Shown piece by piece: positions 35,875 through 48,646 of a stretch of 64,000 nt of DNA. Below the pieces are notes generated by a model, which saw only the letters and a list, made by a program, of their open reading frames with translations, had not been told where the DNA came from and searched no databases. Source of the stretch: Microstegium vimineum (taxonomy: Eukaryota > Streptophyta > Magnoliopsida > Poales > Poaceae); contig CM039134.1 in NCBI GenBank assembly GCA_022036555.1, positions 8,122,818 through 8,186,817 of the forward strand, in the 5' to 3' direction. Made by a program: the position numbers and the translations under genes. Within the stretch, counting starts at the first letter, position 1. Each line of letters starts with the position of its first letter.

Positions 35875-38800
35875 TCAGCGTTCCTCATTCCTCAAATCCC
35901 TTCTTCCATCCCGAGATGTGTCCCTGCCGGAGGATTTGATTGCATCAGCAATCATGAGCGCTACCGTGGCCTTATGAAGCGCAAGGTCCGCCTTCTGCAT
36001 CAGGAAGTGGGCCTTTTCCCTTTTGAGCTTAGCCATGGCAGCAGCGTGCTGCGCTGCGCTTGCAGCATCCCGCAGCTTGAGCTCCTCAATATCAACACGG
36101 GACAAGCCCGGGAAGAGGTGCTTTGAGTTCTGCCAATCATGAATGACAGCATTCCAATGGTCATGTGCACTCCGTTTTACTCTCTGAGGGCGGAAGGAAG
36201 GTGATGGCTGGTGATCATCCGAGAAAGCAAGGCTTGCACTCCTTTTGGTACTATTGGTCCTAAAAAATCTTGGTGTTGAACTTCTTTCTGAGGATTCAAA
36301 TGCCCGAGGAGAATCTGTTCTTGTAGAGAACCTGGGAGAATACCCTGTTGGGGAATAAAGAGAACCAGTGTCATATGATTCGCATGTCCTCCCATCCACA
36401 GTGCATTCATTGTATCTCCTGCCTGATACTGGACAAGAGGAAGATACATCAGCAAACAGGAAAACGCAAAACAATCATTAGAGCATCTGGGCTCCCTTAA
36501 AACAACTCCCTAATTTGTTTTCCGTAAAGAGAAAAACAGCCCACCAACAGTTTTGCATCTGGATTCCCTAAGATAAGCACTGGGTAAAATCTCCCCTCAG
36601 CTGACACATATACATAGCTACGACCAGTATTTTCTAAGAAATACGGAGTAAAATAAACATTCTAAGAAAACTATGCTTTTCATAAAAGTAGTTTTCAAGA
36701 CAAATCTATGCATATGACCTTCGAGTTTCTAATGCAGTACTCTAAATTTATTTGCCATCAAAGTTTTAAAAGTTTTAACTCAAACCTTGTCCTGTCAAGT
36801 ATTTGCAAACCAAAGGGAGTAGCCATTAAGGGAGAGTACCTTGCCGGTAAAAGCCGTCATGCTCTCTTGAAAAGCTATGGCAGCCTGTGGACATAAGCTT
36901 CTTATGAGAACGCTGTTTTGGTCCCTTGTATGGTACATGGAGTCCACGAGGCCTCAAACAGAAGGCAAACAATGCAGGCTTGGGAGGCAATTTGTTTTCT
37001 TGGTACCCATTTGATGAACCCTGCATTCTGTAAACTTTTGATTCCCATTCATGTACCTGCTGCTCATAGATCTTCCACATAGCGGACTGAAAAGCAAAAA
37101 TGATGTAAGAGTTAGAACAAGATTGTACCCATTCTCAGCAATTATTTGTAGGAATTTGGAAAGATATGCCATAATCAAAGCTCAGGAAAAGCAATCACTT
37201 ATTTCACAGGACGCGTCTATGTTACCCTGAATTTTAAAAATCTATCAAAATAACAATTAACTATGACTAAACAATTGCTTCATTGCTATTGTTCAAAAAG
37301 AAGGCTTTCATATCTTTAGTCAATGAATGAGCAACAAAAGATCCCCCGAGGGTTTAGTAAGAATGATGGGACAGGATAGATTTGCAGCAAATGTAAAGAG
37401 TGTTATGGTGTTTTACTTCACTACATTGGCACTGGCAGTATCAATAAGTTGAGAACAAAAGCTGAAAGTGACAACTTGTTTGCAAAATAATGTCAAGCAT
37501 GCCTCAGTACTATATGCCTAGTTAAATAAATAAATAAATAAATATGTACATAAAACTATGTAAGTGAACAGCAGTTATCTATATCTAGTTACGCTGGTAC
37601 CATGAAGGATCCAAGACTTCTTACTAAACATTACATGAAACATAGTTACAGAGCTACTAGATAACAACTACCCAATGCTCACCTGCTTTCTTTATTGTAC
37701 CAACCAAATGATCACTAAACCATATAGAAACCTAAACAAGAAGTCAAAAATATAAATAAATAAAACACAAAATATGTGTTTTGACCTGAAAATGTCGAAT
37801 AAGTGGCATTCCCTTTTTCTGCCTCTTATCTTGCCAATATGCATGTATCACTTCAATAATGTCCGAAGGTACATCATCAATATCCAGTTCCTTCATCTGA
37901 TCAGTGCTGAGTTCATTACAGTTGTGGCTATATGCAAACTTCTCTAGTTTGTCCATAGCTCTCTCAAACAAATCTTCTGCCAACTCAAGTACGCTGGTAT
38001 TGTCTCTCGCTAAGAATTTCCGCCAGCTTGAAATCCACTCTTCATCATCACTGTCCATGTCATATAACACACGGGATTGATCAAGAGCAATTTCAACATC
38101 TGTTCCAATGTGGACAAGATAATCTTCAGATTGCACAAAGGATACCACATCATCATCATCATGAATTTCAACCAAACGGACACCAGGGATTGGAATGTTT
38201 CTCACAGAAGCAGCTCTGATGTTGTGGCTATAACACTCATCATGCATTTGCTTGAAAATTAACCACTGGCTTCTGTCAGGAAATTCCAGGCACCATTCAG
38301 CCCCACCTTTCCACATCATGGCATGCGTATAGCGGTTTGTGGCTCCAGGCTGCAAAACTTGACAGACCTTGTGAGCATACTTGGTCCCTTCAGCAAGTTT
38401 CACGCATATTCTCCGTTCACTCTGACCATCAGAATCCATTGTGATCTGGGTATCATACTCCCTCCAACCTCTATCACTCACTGTAACAAGAACATTTGCA
38501 ACACAAGTCAACGACTCCGGACTGCTATGCTCACTTCTAGAACTATCAGGAAGTTTCTTTGCATCATTTGTCTTAGCACTAACATGAGATTGTATCTTGC
38601 GGAAATGGCTTTTGTTTTTTATGCCAAGTTCCTCACTTCTAGGAGAAACTGAGTATGAAACTTGACTTCGTGGCTTCTTAGAACCACCAGCAAAGCCAGT
38701 TAACACGTGGTCTTCTGGCAGTAATTTTGAACCATCTCCAAAAGCACGTGATATAGATGTAAACCGGTTCTTATGATAAGTAGTTCTGGGGGCAGTTGGT

Positions 38801-41800
38801 GTAACACGACCAATTGGATGTTCATTCAATTCCTGAACCAAGTTAGATATAGGTTGCTTTTCTTTTTCATCTTTGTCAAGAGGTTTATCATTTGGTGCAT
38901 CAATTGCTTTGTCTTGAGGAACACTGATGGAAAGACAAATCTCAGCAGACTTCTGTGAAGAGCAAATAACACTAAGATTGGAGGAACATGGCTTGTCAGC
39001 ACCAATGCAAGGCCCATTTTGATCTTCAAATTTTCTGTGCATTATATTTGCATCATCAATACTGATGACATTACATTCTGGGCTCACATTCCTTTCAGCA
39101 ATCTTGGATTCCCTACTAGCAGAGCTAGATGGATTTGCACAACTAGCAGAAGCCATATCCAATGGACTATCAGGTGATGAACCAAGATTAAGTGAACAAA
39201 CTTGAGGTGCAGCATGACAAACTGTATTAGATTCCTGTTCCATTACCAACTGCTGCTGATCCTCATCCAAAGTACATGACATGGGTTGCTGAGAACCATT
39301 AGTCGAATTGCTTTCCGTTAACAATTTTTTATGGTGCCAAAGCAGTAGTGAAGGTGCAGTTGTCATGTCCAGAATACTTTGAGTAAATTTACACTGCACA
39401 TCCAAACAACAAATAACAGGTTCGATATCTGAATACTTAGACTCTGGAAGAAAGACAGACTCCTGAACATCAAAACCCTGTTTAACAGAAAATATTTAAA
39501 CTATGATCAGCTGATTTTCTAAAAAAATAGAGTTCTAGCGCAATGTTTTTAGAGCAATGTGTTAGATGATGTTAACAATTATGTGTAGAAGATCAACGAA
39601 AGAATAATGGATTGCACAGAAGGTGCAGATCAATAAACAAGCAGCAGTTAAAATGTATATTTCCACAGAACAACAATTTACATTCACAAATCAATCATTT
39701 GAGGCATAGGAACATGTTGTGCATTGCAGTTTTATGGGGAAAACGATTATTGAAGCACAAACTTGACAAGAAATAAAAAGATGGAGGGTTATGATTACAA
39801 CAGAAGGATAATAAGAGACCACACATACAACAGCAATGACAGTACTAACTCATTGACAAGAAGTGAGAAACCCTGCTAGATAAGTAAAAATTTGTCACCC
39901 TAATGTGGCTTGAGAAACAAAGAACAGGTACTGTTTCAACCTCAAACAGAATAAAACACACATTAAGATGCACATTAAGAGTATTCTTATTGCAAATATA
40001 TGGGCAACAATATTCAAGGTTAAAAAAAGGCACAAGGCACACTTTAGGCGTTTACATCAGGTTGTTCTGCATATATGTAATTGACTAACTATGAATTAAA
40101 CACCAAAATGTGTATGTGTAATTCTTGTGAAATATCAAAGAAAATTACTCCCTTCATCCACAAAAGAATGCAATTCTCGCTTTTCGAGGAGTCAAACAGT
40201 TTGAACTTTGATTAATTTTATACAAAAAAGGTACTAACACTCATAATACAAAATAAGTACCATTAGATTAGTTATAGAATATACTTTCATAATAAATTTA
40301 TTTAGAGACATAAATGCTAATAATATTTACTATAAACATGGTCGAACTTGAACTATTTTGACCGGCACGGATCCCATAATTGCATTCTTTTGTAGATGGA
40401 GTAAGTCTAATACTATTTTGTGAGAAAATAAAAGTTTTGTGACTAGAATATAAGAAATCAGTAAAGGGAATGATAGTAAAAAATATGTAGGATTTGTTAG
40501 AAAAGTGAAGGGAAAACACAAAATTGCCCCCTCTATCCTCCTGTAGAGGGCACCTGCAGTCCAATGCAATCTTCGAGCGCTGCCACAAAGATTGACACCG
40601 CCTCGCGCACTCCCCGCAGGATCACGACCCCAATCCCTTTCCCTCCTGCTCCCTTCCCCTCCCTTGCAAACGGATGCACATCAACGGTCCTGGGCCAGAA
40701 AATGAGGTGGTGCCGCAATGGATCCGGCAGCACGACTCCCTCCCTCAGGCAGCGTAGCTCTGGATCTGGTGGCACGACACCTATACCCCCCTACTCCTCC
40801 GCCAAGGGCTTAAGCACGCCTAGGCAAGCCCCTCATGACAACTTGTGGTATACAATACTGTTTCAATGAATTGTAGCATAGCTGATCTGACAAAGCTATG
40901 TTTTTGCACAGTTTAAATAATGATGCTGTCTACGAGGATAGCAGATAACCGTATAGCATAGTATTACACAGGGTAAGAGAACGATGACCCTCCATGACTA
41001 AGGTTCCTCAGATAACCCAAAACTGGTTATGGATTATCTGACATAAACTCCAGGAGTACTTACAAAATGAAGCCATCGTAAAGGGGGTGCTACTACATAC
41101 CAAGTAATGTTAATGCCCCTATTTGTTAATGAGCCGGTGCTCATAATTTGAAAGCATGCAAGATTGTTTAAATCATTTAGGGAATGCAATTATAATAGTC
41201 ACATGGAAAGATCACTTAAAACTGCACATGTAAGGCAGGAAGATACCTTAGAGAAGAGATCCATTGAAGAAAGGGCTCTTTGACCAGTACTTTTTGTGGA
41301 ATCTTTAGACAACTCCCTCTTTGAACAATGATATTGAAGCTTTCTTTGAAAGTGTTTCCATTTTGATTTCTCTACACCAACAAAGCTGAAGAACATAAAC
41401 ACTACTTGGCTTCTACCATGGCCACCAGATATCTGAAATCTGATCGAAGTACAAGGTATTTTCGATTCCTTGGTAGTTCTCTGTCTAGAACGCTGCTTGA
41501 AGCTGCCAGCAAGTAAACAGAAAAGTGATACTGCCGATCTCAAGCATGTGTGAAGAAGGAAATGTTTCGAGCCTAATGCATTATCAACAACAAGTATGTC
41601 CAGATGTACAACTGGCCATAAGGCAACCAATGTACCACATTGCAGGAGAAAGAAGGCATTGGAAACCGAAACGCAACAGGCTTCGCAAAGCAACTTATAA
41701 ACAGGTTTCATTGAAAGGTTCAATGCAGGTATGACATATGTGAGTGAAGCACCAGTTGCAGTACTAGATTCCATACTAGGATGCACAGCAAGAACCATAG

Positions 41801-43201
41801 CAGAACTTCCTCTTCTTTGGCAATTAGAACAAAGTTCAGAAATGCTAAGAAAATCATTCTTTTTTCTGCAAAATCGCTTCCTAGAATAAACAAAGCGAAA
41901 CCTCCTGTCCTCAGGTGTGGTCCTATCCTTGAGAACCTCTGCACCCCCATTTGCAATTGAACTACATGGTATAGAATCATTAGACTCCTTGGCATCAGAA
42001 CAACGGCTCTCCTTTTGGTGAAATGAAATTGCAACAATATTGGAAGGACTGTGATCTTGCTTGCTGATGCCACCAAGTGTAGTCGATTTTGCTTGGTTTG
42101 ATCGAGACAACCATGAACTGATGGGACCTGACTCAGAACTCTCTGTACTGCTTCCATCCATGTCTTCTCTGTCACCCTGTTCGTTATTGGGCTCAAACAC
42201 TGACCTTGAGTTTGTGCATTTAGATCTACTGTGACCTTCCGCTGGTAAGAACAGGAGTTTGATCCTCTCATTTTGAAGATTGATCCATTCTTCATCCTTA
42301 TCATCATACCTGACATGATGTAACCTTGTGACCGGATTGTATTCCTTGACCAAGCCGAAGTACCAAGTCTCATCTAGAGGCCAAAACACCCTAATCCTCT
42401 GTTTTACAATGCAAAATGGATCCACATCGCCAGGGCTGACTTCATAAAAATGCCGACGTGGACGACGCTTCCTGAAGGAAACTTTACCATCACGCTTCCG
42501 CAGCGACCTAGCAGGACCAGGTACATCCTTCATTTTTTTGTAAGAATTTTTAAAACGATTTGAATGCTGAGAAAAAGATCTCTTTGATGACCTATCAGCT
42601 GATTTCATTCCGTTCCTTTGTGATCCAGCACATCTGTTATCTGATAAAGAACAGAGCATCCTGGCAGCATTTTCTTCCAAACTAACACCATCATCTTTGA
42701 CATGGTCACAGCCCCCCTTATCAACACAAACAGCTTTTGGGGGTTCACCTGAAAGATGTGAATGATTTTCAACTGAGAATTCAGTTTCAGAACAGAACTT
42801 GGTGCCAGTATCCTGATCACAAGTACCATTCTCGGTTCTCAAGCAGCTGACAGGTTCATCACCACCAATTCTATTCTCCAGGAATGCAATTGATTCCCCT
42901 TCTTGCTACGCCTCGGGAGTTGGGAAGACCTAGGAACTCCATCAGCTTGTGGAGTATTATGAGCACCAGTCCAACTCTCAGTACTGACATTCTGGGACAG
43001 CTTCCTTAACCTCAAGACGCCACGAGGCTGCCTGATCACAGTAACTCCAGCTGAAGTAACTGAATGTTCAGAGTGTTCATTCTTATTCCTCGACGATAAG
43101 AGTTGGCGACGGTCATCCAGACTATCTATGCTCCATGTGGAATCATCTGAGCTGGAACTTGGCATCCCTGGTTCATTGAGTTCCATTTGATTAGAACCCA
43201 A
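35875..43201 (-). CDS. Enhancer-of-polycomb-like (EPL1-type) chromatin protein, N-terminus unclear, one frameshift
   Basis: Exons on the minus strand: about 43258-41247, 39477-37786, 37086-36840, 36428-35875 (TGA). Phases agree at all three junctions. Exon 1 holds a Tudor/PWWP-like block (RVFWPLDETWYFGLVKEYNP, about 42,390-42,250) after a basic KRRPRRHF stretch, then the conserved VHLDILVVDNALGSKHFL. Exon 2 carries the EPcA-like region (LPEDHVLTGFAGGSKKPRS, AMMWKGGAEWCLEFPDRSQW, DMDSDDEEWISSW). Exon 4 is basic and helical. In yeast and animals EPL1 scaffolds the NuA4 histone acetyltransferase; a chromatin role is inferred here. A C4 run (42896-42899 plus) is one base short of keeping frame, breaking the first ~100 codons from the rest; translation could instead start at ATG 42842. 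Upstream, an in-frame TAG (about 43,219) and a transposon end at 43261 replace the usual N-terminal MRRTTRVF...LRSGRRL motif, which I could not find. Confidence 0.82.
40148..40401. mobile_element. Stowaway MITE in EPL-like intron 1
   Basis: TA flanks the ends. CTCCCTTCATCCACAAAAGA at the left is inverse to TTCTTTTGTAGATGGAG at the right, with AATGCAATTC / AATTGCATTC arms. Confidence 0.8.
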
Positions 43202-43260
43202 GTTGTCGCGCTTCCTCTAATTCCCCGCAGATGAACTGCTTGAAGGGGCCTCCTTTCCAC

Positions 43261-43330
43261 CAGGGGCGGATCCAGTAAAGGGACATGGGTGTACACATGT
43301 ACACCCAATATTTTTTGCAAAATCTACGAA
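43261..43330. mobile_element. hAT-like transposon end at the EPL-like 5' region
   Basis: CAGGGGCGGATCCAGTAAAG is the usual hAT-MITE terminus of grasses. A palindrome GTGTACACATGTACAC follows. The matching right terminus was not found, so the extent is uncertain. Confidence 0.4.
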
Positions 43331-43439
43331 ATTAAGAGGCTTGTCAATCAAATAGCTTTAGGTTAGGGTTTCGGACTTTTGGTGGTCAGCTTCAAGGGAT
43401 GGGAAGGGAAGATAGGGGGTGGGAGTACCTGGTGGGTGA

Positions 43440-43560
43440 TCGTCGCCGGCGAAGAGACCAACTAAAGCCCCACCACCTGGCTTAGATCGGCGGCGGCGGC
43501 GGCGGCGGCGGCGGTGGCGCACCAGTCGTCGGAGAGCGAGAGGGGGCGAGAGATGCAGAC
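43440..43560 (-). promoter_or_regulatory. Probable first (leader) exon and CpG-rich promoter of the EPL-like gene
   Basis: The GC-rich stretch contains a (CGG)n run at 43488-43514. On the minus strand it ends in CACCCACCAG|GTACTCC, a good splice donor about 170 bases upstream of the first recognisable EPL-like coding sequence. No conserved coding start lies in it. Confidence 0.35.
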
Positions 43561-43985
43561 AGAACGCACAAGAGCGATGCAGCGGACGGAAGGGGAATAC
43601 AGCGTCGGCGAAAAAAAAAGCGTCACCCGCATGGGCAGGGCCGGTCTTTTTTCACAATTTCTTTCGAAATTTCTGTTTTCTTTATTTTCCTTTGTCCCCC
43701 TTTTATTTTTTTATTTTTGTTGACTTCATATGTCTTCTCGTCACGGGACACTATCGAGGGGCAGTACAGAATTTGCTTTAAATAACATAAATAATAATGA
43801 TATTTATGAGTATATAAATAGAACTTTCTATATTGTATTAAGGTTGAATAATTTCCTATAGAAGCTAGCCATTTTCACAAGAACATATACAATTTAACAA
43901 GTGTCAAATGCATCAACGACCAGTGAACTTAGAAGTGTGTGAAACATATGTTAGGGTTTAGGGTTTCTGTTTTATATTAGTTTAA

Positions 43986-44686
43986 CTAGCAAAACATGCC
44001 CGTACATTGCAATGGGAGATAAAAATCATCTTTTTAGAGATCAACATCCATTAAACGACATAGATATTTCATAGCGTATACAAATTAAACGTACACTACT
44101 TTTAGTGGTGGCTTTTAATGTGTTTTTTTCTGCTACCCGCATCTTTTACCATAACTTCAAATATAAGATAGTCATACCAAGATACATTCTCATAAGCCGG
44201 CTCAGACCTTTCACCTCTCGGTAACGACCTTACTCAAAATCTTGGTTGCCGGCCTTATCGAGTGATGAATTGCGCAGCAGGAGACATAAAAACTATCAAA
44301 TGCTCGACTGGTTCGATTCAGCTTCTTATGATTTCCATCATCCATATCTGTTAGGAGGACAAAAAAACGGATACTTGTCTTGTGCGTGTTGGATTTGATT
44401 TTGGAAAAATGATCCAGGAGATCTTAGTGCGAACAAAATACAGCTCCGTGTCTTTTCGTGTCTTTTGCGTGTTGTATTCGATTTTAGATCTGAGTGCAAA
44501 CTCTAGGATGACATGCATAGGGGAGTTGAGGCGGTTGCGTGTGGGACAGTGTGCTTGGATCGAACTCAATTTCGATAAGTTTCAAGTGACAATTCGTATT
44601 GGAGTAGAAAAAACGAACATTTATGGAGTTATTTAAGGAAAGACGGACCAAAAAATAGGCTGAAATTTTGCCTCTTTATTATTAGA
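43986..44686 (-). mobile_element. Complete non-autonomous Helitron (701 bp)
   Basis: Read on the minus strand it begins TCTAATAATAAAGAGGC at 44686 and ends GCTAG at 43986, inserted between A and T as Helitrons do. Just before the CTAG end lies the grass-type 3' structure CCCATTGCAATGTACGGGC, containing a perfect CATTG/CAATG stem. There is no target duplication and no Rep/helicase ORF. The inside has two related GTGCGTGTTGGATTTGATTTT / TTGCGTGTTGTATTCGATTTT segments but no clear captured gene. Confidence 0.85.
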
Positions 44687-44802
44687 TTATATATATATAT
44701 ATTTACTTAGTTAGGTTAGGTTATATTTAGTTAATTATGTTAGTTAGTTGGTTTAGGTTATATTTTTTAACTACTTTTTTGTCTTTGTGAACTAGATGGC
44801 GC

Positions 44803-45790
44803 AACATTCCATATACACCATGATTGAGAGGTACTATGACAACAAACACCAAGCCCACTAGTTGACTGACGTTGACCCGTAGCGAGCCTTGGACCCCTTG
44901 AGGCCACGGACCCACATGTCGACCCTAGGATGAGCGGTAGACATCGTTCATATGATGTGACGGCTTCCTTGAGCTTGCTCGTATTTGCCTTGGACCCCTT
45001 GAGGCCACGGACCCACATGCCGACCCTAGGATGAGCGGTACACATCGTTCATATGATGTGACGGCTTCCTTGAGCTTGATCGAGCTTGATCGTATTGCAA
45101 ACTATGGGCTAGCCAACCTAAACCAGTGGACGCTAGAGACCCACACCTTCCACCTTCTGTGCGACGAGATGACAAACACATTGCACGATGTCGCCCTTCT
45201 TTTTGGGCTACCATGCTGAGTGACCACCGGTCATTGGTATCTGGTGGAGTAGTTGTAACATTAAGCCACCTGAGGGCGCTGAGGCTGCTAGTGCCAGGGG
45301 TAAGTAATGAACACATCCACTAGTATTTTCCATAGTTCAAAAACAGTATTTATCCTTACATAGAAAATTAAATTGCAGAAAAACTTCTAGACTACTATCA
45401 CGTTGGATCAACCACTACTTCAGCATTTGCTTGCCAGGAGTTTTGAAATGTCTAGTGGAGATATACGCCAAAGCATGGCTCTAACACTTCATGAGTCCTT
45501 TCTTGTTTCCCCACGTGTAGAACAACATAATCACTTGGTTGGTCCTACGGATAGTCAACTAACCTTGGGAGAACATAGGATTAACTATGCATAATGCCAA
45601 CCTAGGTATTACTCTTACCTGTTATCCAAGGAGAAGGTACATGGAGAAGGATTGACACTTCAATCACAAAAGATACTATCCATTTATGGAACTAGAGGGG
45701 GCGTAGGGATGCTCTAGAGATTTTATGTATGACCAACACAACTTTGATCGATACCTGACTTGGTTGCTTAGGTAGTGGCAGATGCCAATT
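44803..45790 (+). pseudogene. MAIN-like / plant mobile domain (PMD) fragment
   Basis: In successive frames the plus strand reads RALDPLRPRTHM, then WTLETHTFHLLCDEMTNTLHDVALLFGLPC, which is the PMD core (family form ETHTFHLPCGEMTVTLQDVAMLLGLP). Further on FDRYLTWLL recalls the later YxxYLxWF block. Stops and frame changes are frequent. PMD proteins are transposon-related; some MULE and gypsy elements carry them and a few host copies act in silencing. This copy is decayed and inflated by an internal duplication. Confidence 0.65.
44887..45088. repeat. 101-bp tandem duplication inside the PMD fragment
   Basis: CCTTGGACCCCTTGAGGCCA begins at 44887 and again at 44988. Both units continue through CGACCCTAGGATGAGCGGTA and GACGGCTTCCTTGAGCTTG with only a few differences. 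Confidence 0.9.
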
Positions 45791-47642
45791 GTAAATTGGA
45801 GGTAACCAAGCTAGATCTTGTGCTCTCCCTGAGTACTTGCCTCTATCTTACTCAGGTTTAACTCTATGGCTGCTTCAATCGCCTAGGCAACATCACTATT
45901 CACTAAGCAAAGTAACAAACCATATATTTACATTGTTCCAAACATATGGTACTAAACATGAGCAAATTACATAATAATAGCAAGCTTCAAAATTCAAATT
46001 TGGAAAGTAAGCATCTAGCAGGTAGCCCTACATAATGGCCAAGTGTGCTAGCAATCACATGCATTTATCAGTTTTTAATTCAAAATTCAAACTCCAATCC
46101 TTATTTCCCAAATAATCCTTTAGCATGTTAAACAAAACACAATGGCCAATTGTATTTTTTTTGTTGGTGCTAAGCTTGTCGCGCTAGCCTAGATGGCTCA
46201 GTCAAAGCACATCATGGCGCCAAGCATCATGGCACAACAAGTGCCACACCAGAGTGAGTGGTACGGCAGGGCAGGGCAAGGCCAAGCCATGCCACCTAGT
46301 CATCCAAGCACTGACCCCCATGGTGGAAGCTTGGTCGCACCATGCTAGGTGGCATGTCACATGCGTTTAGCCATGCCGCGGAGATTGGTGTGGCCAAAAG
46401 GGTTTGTTTTGAAAACAAAATTTTATGGGTATTAGTTTTAAAATTCTTTTTCAAACAGAGTTAAAAAGAGAAAAATTTCATGCGTATGAGTACATGCCTG
46501 CTACAAGCAAATGATGTGAAGTAGCACGGGGCTACGGTGCAAGCACAACGGGTGTGTGTGTGGGTTGGGGGGGCCCTTAGCGGTGCCCATGTGAGTTGAG
46601 AAAGGACAAAGAGACGTTTTCTTTACTCTCATTTGATATATATTAGAATCTAACTCTTACAATCAATTAGATGCAAGTTGTTCTAACTTGTACGAGCATG
46701 GACGTGACTCTAGACGTCTAGATCACATACATGACACAAAGGTCATAAAAATATTATTGCAAGTAAAAAAAATACCATCATTATTAAATTTAGATATAGT
46801 TGTACTCTATAATGAAATATAAATGTTTTAGAAATCCTAGAACATATTATAGGGTAAAGTAATAAGGGAGTGGCTAATGCACGCACGTGCATGCGTTAGC
46901 CTTATGGTACGCACAGTCCAAATAAAAAAAAATTGTGTTTTGGCAAGATGCTAATTGGGAAAGTAATCTTTTTTGGCAAGATACTAATTAACAATGGCTT
47001 GATTAACTCAAAAACTACACTTCCGGCACCTTTTCCCGCCTGGATCTTCACCTTTTCCCGTTGTTTTGCTTTTCTATTTCCGGAGGCAAAACAGAAGGTG
47101 TTCGTATAATATACAAAAAATACTAATTAGCTTCTTAGCTTCTTCTCGGGTACCAAAATTACACAAATAATAATAAAAAACAACCAAAGCTAGATCTGTT
47201 CCTAGAAGCAGTTCAGTTGTTTTACATCACCTAATATCAGACCTGTTAATAGAAGTAGATCTGACAAACTGATAAAACAATTCAGTTATTTTGCATAAGC
47301 AAATCAGTTGTTTTGGTTAAGCAAATCAATTTACAAAAAAATAGTACTGCAGTTCATGCTGCTTACTGCATAAGCAGATCTGATTCCTACATATTCCTAC
47401 TGCTTGCTACACATTTTGTTATGCTATTATGCAAATATCTCCAGCTGTAACATCATTTTATATCTCTCAGCAAAAAAAAAACTGAGTTGCTTATGGATCA
47501 TTCAGCATATTAAATCATGAGGCAAATCTGCACAAACAAAATAGGTAAGCTGGTGACGGTGCACACTCCTTGCAAACATCGTACAGACAATACATTTCTC
47601 ACAAGGTCCTCATATGCACACCAAGATGGAGATGTGGCTAGA
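45791..47642. other. Intergenic, no gene supported
   Basis: AT-rich DNA. A 28-base imperfect palindrome (GCTAATGCACGCAC / GTGCATGCGTTAGC) sits at about 46,873-46,902. No transposon boundary or coding sequence could be fixed. Confidence 0.5.
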
Positions 47643-47926
47643 TCAGTTTGATGAGTATTTCTTTGACAATGTCTCGTACTGTCTGATTTGCTGCAGCAGA
47701 ACAGAATAAGATCAGAGGTCGAAATAGGCGAGATTGTAGCACAATGGCGAGCATCAAGAAGCCATTCTGGTGTTTGCCCATACCTGCTCGGATACTGATG
47801 GCTTGATATTCGATAGAGCACGTTCAAAGTGCGAGATCTCAATCAAACGAGATGAACTCAGCGAGGATGTCCCGTTCTCAATGAATTCCAATCTCTTCTC
47901 CAATGCTGCCATGGCTGCTTCATCGA
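47643..47926 (-). pseudogene. Captured last two exons of an AAA+ ATPase (CDC48/NVL-like)
   Basis: Minus-strand exon 47926-47784 (DEAAMAALEKRLEF ... ISHFERALSNIKPSVSEQ) is joined through GT/AG sites to 47690-47643 (QIRQYETLSKKYSSN, stop). HFExALxxxxPSVSxxQ is the C-terminal pattern of type II AAA ATPases; the form is closest to CDC48C/NVL-like proteins from memory. Both exons are open and the native stop is kept, but the ATPase domain (Walker A/B) is absent within 5 kb upstream, so this is a gene tail only. Confidence 0.6.
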
Positions 47927-48159
47927 CTTAATGAAAGAAGCATATTAATTTGATACAGATGTCAATTAAGTTACCCATCTCAAAGTAAAGCAAAGCAACA
48001 TGTAACGACAGGGAAAACAAAGGAATGTTTCATTGTGCATACTGAAAGACTAGTGTGCTCCTTTTGGACAACATAAGAACAACTGTTCAATGAAATACCA
48101 CAAATATTACAAGTGATGCTAGGTCGGCACCAGTGAGATAAATTTGTTGCTGTGAGAGG

Positions 48160-48612
48160 GTGATTGTAACGTTATAAATAATTAGGCTAAGGCATGACCT
48201 CATGATGACTTACACCGTGCCCAAAGAATGTCCAAAAATCGATTGTCATCTTGTCTCCCGGCTACTCTTTGGTATTCATTGTGATTGGTTCTTCCTATTG
48301 ACATCCATACATCACAAGGCATCGGTATAGCAATCACCTCCTCTCTTGTATTTTCTCTCTCATATCTTGTCTAGTTAGCTTGCTAGTTAGCTTCTTTAGT
48401 AGTTGTTCTCACTAGCTTGTGCTAAGTGCTTTAGGTTCTTGCTATTGATTGATAAGCACTTAGTTAACTAGAATTGCATTGGATAGGTGGCTTTGCACCC
48501 CAAGTAGAGCTAGAGCAAAAAGCTTCGCTTAAGTGTTATCTAACCTTTTGCTCTAGTGATTTGTAGAATTTTATTAGGCTATTCAGCCCCCTCTAGCCAT
48601 CTAGGACCTTTC
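48160..48612. repeat. LTR-like remnant, possible solo copia LTR
   Basis: The stretch ends AGCCCCCTCTAGCCATCTAG GACCTTTCA, the usual last bases of a common grass retrotransposon LTR, and contains the pyrimidine-rich CTCCTCTCTTGTATTTTCTC typical of its R region. Its left end is not resolved and no internal domain follows. Confidence 0.45.
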
Positions 48613-48646
48613 ACAAGGGGAAGAGTGATGTAAATGGAAAGTATAC

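Noticed and set aside
37522..37543. (AAAT)n run as a possible CRISPR-like or satellite array
   Set aside because: A plain tetranucleotide microsatellite in an EPL-like intron.
43514..43723. Short plus-strand frame in the EPL-like promoter
   Set aside because: It is low complexity, has no homologue recognised, and lies in the leader/promoter of the opposite-strand gene.
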